Positions 11,702-14,515 of a stretch of 14,515 bases of DNA are shown here, piece by piece. Each line of letters opens with the position of its first letter. Position 1 is the first letter of the stretch. The stretch comes from Euryarchaeota archaeon UBA39 (GTDB lineage Archaea; Thermoplasmatota; Poseidoniia; Poseidoniales; Thalassarchaeaceae), in the NCBI GenBank assembly GCA_002503045.1, contig DAQW01000124.1, forward strand, positions 13,052-27,566, written 5' to 3'. The notes beneath the pieces were generated by a model. That model made no database searches, was not told the origin of the DNA, and saw nothing but the letters and a program-made list of their open reading frames with translations. Position numbers and translations under genes: made by a program.

Positions 11702-12433
11702 ATGGAATTACTTGCAAGAATTTCTAAAGATCGTATCGGGGTTCTTATTGGCAAGTCTGGAGAAACGAAGTTAGAAATTGAAAATGTAGCTCATTGTACG
11801 TTGCATATCGATTCAGAAACTGGGGAGGTACATGCCAAGTGGTCTGATGAATCAGATCCGATTGTACGAATTAAATTACCAGATGTTATTCGAGCAATTG
11901 GTAGGGGTATGGCTCCATCTCGTGCCATAAATTTACTCGAAGATGACGTACACCTCAAGATGTATGATATTCGAGAATGGGTCGGACGTCAACCCAATCA
12001 AATCAAAAGGATGAGGGGTAGAATCATTGGACGTAATGGAAGAATACGTGAATTAATTGAAGAATTAAGTGGTGTTGAGTTGGTTGTTTACCGTTCAACT
12101 GTTGTTGTTGTTGGTGATTTGGATTCTCTTGCAATAGGTTCTGCAGCTTTAGAGAGAGTTCTTGCAGGAGCAGAACATGGAACAGTTCTCAAATTCCTCG
12201 AAACAGAACGTCGTCGTCAAAGAATGGAACGTCAAACATTGGCCATGCATGAGGCAAAAACCCCCTCTGAATCTTCAGGTTTCGATGCTTTAGTTCCGGG
12301 TCTTGCTGCAGCTAGGGAGAGAAGGAATGAACGTAGATTCAAGGCATCTCAAGTTGATCCAGAAGACGATGATGCGGTTAGAGAAATGATGGAATTAGCA
12401 GAAGATGAATCAATCGAATGGGGAGAAGAATAA
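11702..12433 (+). CDS. dim2: Archaeal two-KH-domain RNA-binding protein, Dim2/Pno1-like
   Basis: This protein belongs to the universal archaeal KH family related to eukaryotic Dim2/Pno1, which binds near the 3' end of small-subunit rRNA during maturation. KH1 has the GxxG loop IGKSGE (16-21), and KH2 has IIGRNGRIRELIEE (108-121). Between them lies RAIGRGMAPSRAINLL (64-79), typical of the family. The final KH2 strand and helix (STVVVVGD, GSAALERVLAG) are well preserved. At 243 residues it is longer than the usual ~180-190: residues about 167-243 form an Arg-rich then Glu-rich charged tail. A strong GGAGGGTGA (11690-11698) precedes ATG 11702, and a 40-base gap separates it from rio1. Its stop is one base from that of the opposing gene. 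Confidence 0.92.
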   Translation: MELLARISKDRIGVLIGKSGETKLEIENVAHCTLHIDSETGEVHAKWSDESDPIVRIKLPDVIRAIGRGMAPSRAINLLEDDVHLKMYDIREWVGRQPNQIKRMRGRIIGRNGRIRELIEELSGVELVVYRSTVVVVGDLDSLAIGSAALERVLAGAEHGTVLKFLETERRRQRMERQTLAMHEAKTPSESSGFDALVPGLAAARERRNERRFKASQVDPEDDDAVREMMELAEDESIEWGEE

Positions 12434-12443
12434 ATTATTCTTC
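12425..12443. terminator. Perfect 9-bp inverted repeat spanning two convergent stop codons
   Basis: GAAGAATAA and TTATTCTTC flank a single central A at 12434. Each arm contains one gene's final Glu codons and TAA stop, so both proteins end in Glu-Glu. A short hairpin could form in both transcripts, but there is no U-tract typical of termination. The terminator role is a guess; the palindrome itself is directly visible. Confidence 0.4.
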
Positions 12444-14207
12444 GGCAGAATCTCTCATTGTCCAGACCATCCATCCTGAAACTACAAGCAGTAGGAATAG
12501 GGCTGGCATGAAACTAGTAACAGCACCAATTGAACTAGGTCTTGCTCCACTTACAACAAGATATTCCTCATTGTTTCCTTCGTCCTTTTCAGGGATTATT
12601 TCATCAGGATCTATTGATAATTTCAGGTCGTATTCACCAGATGCAAGAATCCTAACTTCAAATGGTTCCAATACTTCTCTACCATCATATAGGCTACCTG
12701 CAGCCAATGTCCGAGTTTCTAATACAGTCCAATTCGTATCTGTGGTTCGATCACTTGGTGCCATTTCTAATCTTACGATAACAGATCCTGTATACGCTTG
12801 ATTGGCGATTACAGTTCCAGTGACATTGATCTTATCTCCAGTATTTGCTGCAACAATGAGCCTATCGACTCCTACATTTTCTAAATGAAAATCAATACCT
12901 GGAACGATTCTTACGTATGTTGGTGGACTTAAAATTTGATTTCCTGCATTATCTGTCATGATTGCTGAAACGCCCAGCCAATCACCTTGTTTGGTAGACC
13001 AATCAATCCCTGAAGGTAAATTTGCATTCATCCCAGAGCCTAACGAAAGCCATTGGTTCGTAATATCTGGAATAGGTCCCATTCCATCATTATCAAATCC
13101 ATATCGTAGTGTAGTGTTTCCTTCATCGATTCCAGAAAGAGTATCTGTTGCAATTAGTTGTATACTGACTTGACTTTGTGTCATAGTTGTAATTTCAGGG
13201 ATACTCCAACCACCTGCTACTGGGTCTGTATGATCTGCCCAGAATGAATGGTTGGTACTAATTCCAGAATTACCTAGTCGGTCGACTGCTCTGAAAGATA
13301 GAACTCTTTGACCTTCAGGTAGAGGTAAAGTGGAAGTTGATCCACTTCCGAAATTATTCCAATTTCCATCATCTACTCGCCATTCGTAGTGATCAATTCC
13401 AACGCCGCCATTATCTGTCGCTCCGGCGGACAAAGCTCCTATTGTAACTATTGAATCATCAGTCCATGTGCTCTCAGATACTGAGAAAACAGGTGTTCCA
13501 GTGGTAGGGCCGCTTCGATCAATTCCAAGATATAACGAACGGGTAGCTATATTTCCTGCTTCATCATATACAGATAATGAAAGCGTATAGAGTCCTTCAG
13601 AGAAATCTCCAGGGGCCCATGACCAGCGATGTAGTAAAGCACCAGGTCCATCAGAAGGAGGATTACCACTTCCAGGCACCCCTGTAATCACTGCCTTCTC
13701 CAGATTAACATCTGTCGCGTTCCAGCGGAAAACCATTGATCCACTCTCTGAGATATCAAACCACGCCCTGTTTGCAATTGATGATCCATCTCCTACCTCT
13801 GCATCATCTACAGTGAATGTCAAAGATGATGGTGCTGTATTATCTACAATAAATGAAGAAGTCGAAACTTGAATATTTGCACTTCCATCTGAAGGGACTC
13901 CTGTAATTCGTAATCTATGTGCTCCATCGTCTACAGTGGTTGTATCCCATGAGGTAGACCAAGGAGCCCCACTCATATTGGAAATTTCAGACCATGAAGT
14001 TCCTTCTTCAACTTCCATAAGAACATAGTCTAATCCACTTACATTCACTACAGCTACTGAATATGTACCTCCAATTATTTCTCCTGAAGAAGGAGGACTT
14101 ACGAAATCTAAATTCGAATTTCTTGCCTCTGTACCTAATACAATTCCAGAGCAAATGCTGGTTAGAATCAGCACGGTCAGGAGGCGGGAAATAGTCCGAG
14201 TAGCCAT
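12435..14207 (-). CDS. Secreted, membrane-anchored surface protein with Ig-like repeats and CARDB-type domain
   Basis: The 590-residue product has an N-terminal signal peptide (about 1-25, ISRLLTVLILTSICSGIVLG) and a C-terminal membrane helix (about 561-583) with a short charged end, so the body should face outside. Four Ig-like beta domains can be made out at about 33-122, 123-235, 236-328 and 329-435. Their junctions carry DNTAP, DRSGP and DHTDP, and internal DEAGN, DRLGN and DNAGN motifs are typical of bacterial and archaeal Ig-like repeats. Residues about 436-553 resemble a CARDB adhesion-type domain, ending IDPDEIIPEKDEGNNE. Several N-glycosylation sequons are present (for example N55, N163, N461). 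No catalytic motif is seen; a structural or adhesive role is inferred. ATG 14207 lacks a Shine-Dalgarno site and is the only possible start before an upstream stop. Confidence 0.85.
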   Translation of the reverse strand: MATRTISRLLTVLILTSICSGIVLGTEARNSNLDFVSPPSSGEIIGGTYSVAVVNVSGLDYVLMEVEEGTSWSEISNMSGAPWSTSWDTTTVDDGAHRLRITGVPSDGSANIQVSTSSFIVDNTAPSSLTFTVDDAEVGDGSSIANRAWFDISESGSMVFRWNATDVNLEKAVITGVPGSGNPPSDGPGALLHRWSWAPGDFSEGLYTLSLSVYDEAGNIATRSLYLGIDRSGPTTGTPVFSVSESTWTDDSIVTIGALSAGATDNGGVGIDHYEWRVDDGNWNNFGSGSTSTLPLPEGQRVLSFRAVDRLGNSGISTNHSFWADHTDPVAGGWSIPEITTMTQSQVSIQLIATDTLSGIDEGNTTLRYGFDNDGMGPIPDITNQWLSLGSGMNANLPSGIDWSTKQGDWLGVSAIMTDNAGNQILSPPTYVRIVPGIDFHLENVGVDRLIVAANTGDKINVTGTVIANQAYTGSVIVRLEMAPSDRTTDTNWTVLETRTLAAGSLYDGREVLEPFEVRILASGEYDLKLSIDPDEIIPEKDEGNNEEYLVVSGARPSSIGAVTSFMPALFLLLVVSGWMVWTMRDSAEE

Positions 14208-14300
14208 GGAACGGTGCGTATGTAGGACCGCTCGTCCTTCAATGCTTTCACCCAGTAGATAGCGGGAGCGTTGAAGTGCCCCAAGACCCCTTCAACCAAC
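14208..14300. promoter_or_regulatory. Divergent intergenic region between two secreted-protein genes
   Basis: These 93 bases should hold the promoters of both flanking genes. By count 52 of 93 bases are G or C (about 56%), against about 40% in a sampled coding stretch. No clear TATA box is seen at the leaderless distance for either start, nor a Shine-Dalgarno sequence. A TTGAA-type motif occurs three times: CCTTCAATG (14236-14244), GTTGAAG (14270-14276) and CTTCAAC (14290-14296). Confidence 0.5.
14270..14296. repeat. Inverted repeat GTTGAAG...CTTCAAC upstream of the last gene
   Basis: Perfect 7-bp arms at 14270-14276 and 14290-14296 with a 13-base spacer end 4 bases before ATG 14301. This could be an operator for a dimeric regulator or a hairpin at the mRNA start. 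Which one cannot be told from sequence alone. Confidence 0.5.
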
Positions 14301-14515
14301 ATGAGGACGGGACTGTTCGTATGCTTGCTCCTTCTGCTACCACTTTTTGGTGTTGTTTCTGCAACAACTGCAGGCGGAATTACTGTTGATGAATCAGACA
14401 TCAATATTGTTGGTACTTTAGAGAATGGTTCCCAAGTGATTATTGAAATTACTCTTCATAATAGTGATACATCAGATACTACTGCTTCGTATCAATTAAG
14501 TCAAGACGGTAACAT
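14301..14515 (+). CDS. Secreted protein of unknown function, N-terminal part only
   Basis: An open frame from ATG 14301 continues to the window edge without a stop, giving 71 residues. It begins with a clear signal peptide: MRTG, then a Leu-rich core (LFVCLLLLLPLFGVV), then a likely cleavage site near SATTAGG (about 20-26). The visible mature part (ITVDESDINIVG, GSQVIIEITLHNSD, SYQLSQDGN) alternates hydrophobic and polar residues and looks like the start of an Ig-like or CARDB-like beta domain. An in-frame TAG at 14256 and no other good start upstream support ATG 14301. There is no Shine-Dalgarno site, so leaderless translation is likely. It is divergent from the neighbouring Ig-like surface gene; a shared surface role is inferred. 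The function is not recognised. Confidence 0.75.
   Translation, partial: MRTGLFVCLLLLLPLFGVVSATTAGGITVDESDINIVGTLENGSQVIIEITLHNSDTSDTTASYQLSQDGN

Noticed and set aside
12418..12801. A 127-codon + strand open frame overlapping the end of the KH gene
   Set aside because: It is antisense to the surface protein, whose Ig-like and CARDB-like features are clear; its translation is Ser/Thr-rich shadow sequence.
14208..14300. A tRNA gene in the G+C-rich divergent region
   Set aside because: No T-loop (GTTCRANNC), acceptor stem pairing or anticodon arm could be found on either strand.
1..14515. CRISPR array, insertion sequence or prophage remnants
   Set aside because: No regularly spaced repeats, transposase or integrase motifs, or terminal repeats were seen; the gene content is core metabolism, translation and surface proteins.

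Overview
The window reads as the chromosome of an uncultured marine euryarchaeon. It fits best in or near Marine Group II (Candidatus Poseidoniales) of the Thermoplasmata side of the tree. This placement is an inference. It rests on archaeal information-processing genes (aIF1A, RIO1, an archaeal Dim2/Pno1-like KH protein), Shine-Dalgarno sites of the GGAGGTGA type, an 11-subunit-type complex I gene order with a split nuoJ, Ig-like surface proteins with a signal peptide and a C-terminal membrane anchor, and coding DNA of roughly 40% G+C. No rRNA or other taxonomic marker is present to settle it.

Positions 1-10134 hold the distal part of a complex I operon on the + strand: the last 22 codons of nuoD, then nuoH, nuoI, nuoJ (two separate genes), nuoK, nuoL, nuoM and nuoN. 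The genes are extremely tight, with 4-base stop/start overlaps at nuoJ1/nuoJ2, nuoJ2/nuoK, nuoL/nuoM and nuoM/nuoN, and well-placed Shine-Dalgarno sequences inside the preceding genes. The products would form the proton-pumping membrane arm plus the NuoI iron-sulfur subunit of a quinone-reducing respiratory complex. The electron-input module is not in view.

The unusual point is that several subunits carry extra domains. The second NuoJ half continues into a pair of EF-hands, a charged coiled coil and a helix-hairpin-helix domain. NuoL carries a His/Asp-rich stretch plus a second EF-hand pair inside one loop. The two EF-hand modules align with each other, so they appear to come from one duplicated module, and both are predicted to face the cytoplasm. 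NuoH has a Trp-rich insertion close to the expected quinone entrance, NuoI has about 80 extra residues between its two [4Fe-4S] motifs, and NuoN has enlarged loops. A calcium-responsive or calcium-stabilised archaeal complex I is the most interesting hypothesis this window supports. It remains a hypothesis.

Positions 10187-12433 hold a small-ribosomal-subunit cluster: initiation factor aIF1A with a long acidic, eukaryote-like tail, RIO1 kinase, and the two-KH protein related to Dim2/Pno1. It begins only 52 bases after nuoN. A T-rich stretch in that gap may serve as promoter and/or terminator.

Positions 12435-14207 (- strand) encode a secreted, membrane-anchored protein of Ig-like repeats and a CARDB-type domain. 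It converges on the KH gene with only one base between the stop codons. A divergent gene for another secreted protein starts at 14301 and runs off the window. The 93-base region between the two secreted-protein genes is unusually G+C-rich and contains three copies of a TTGAA-type motif, two of them forming an inverted repeat.
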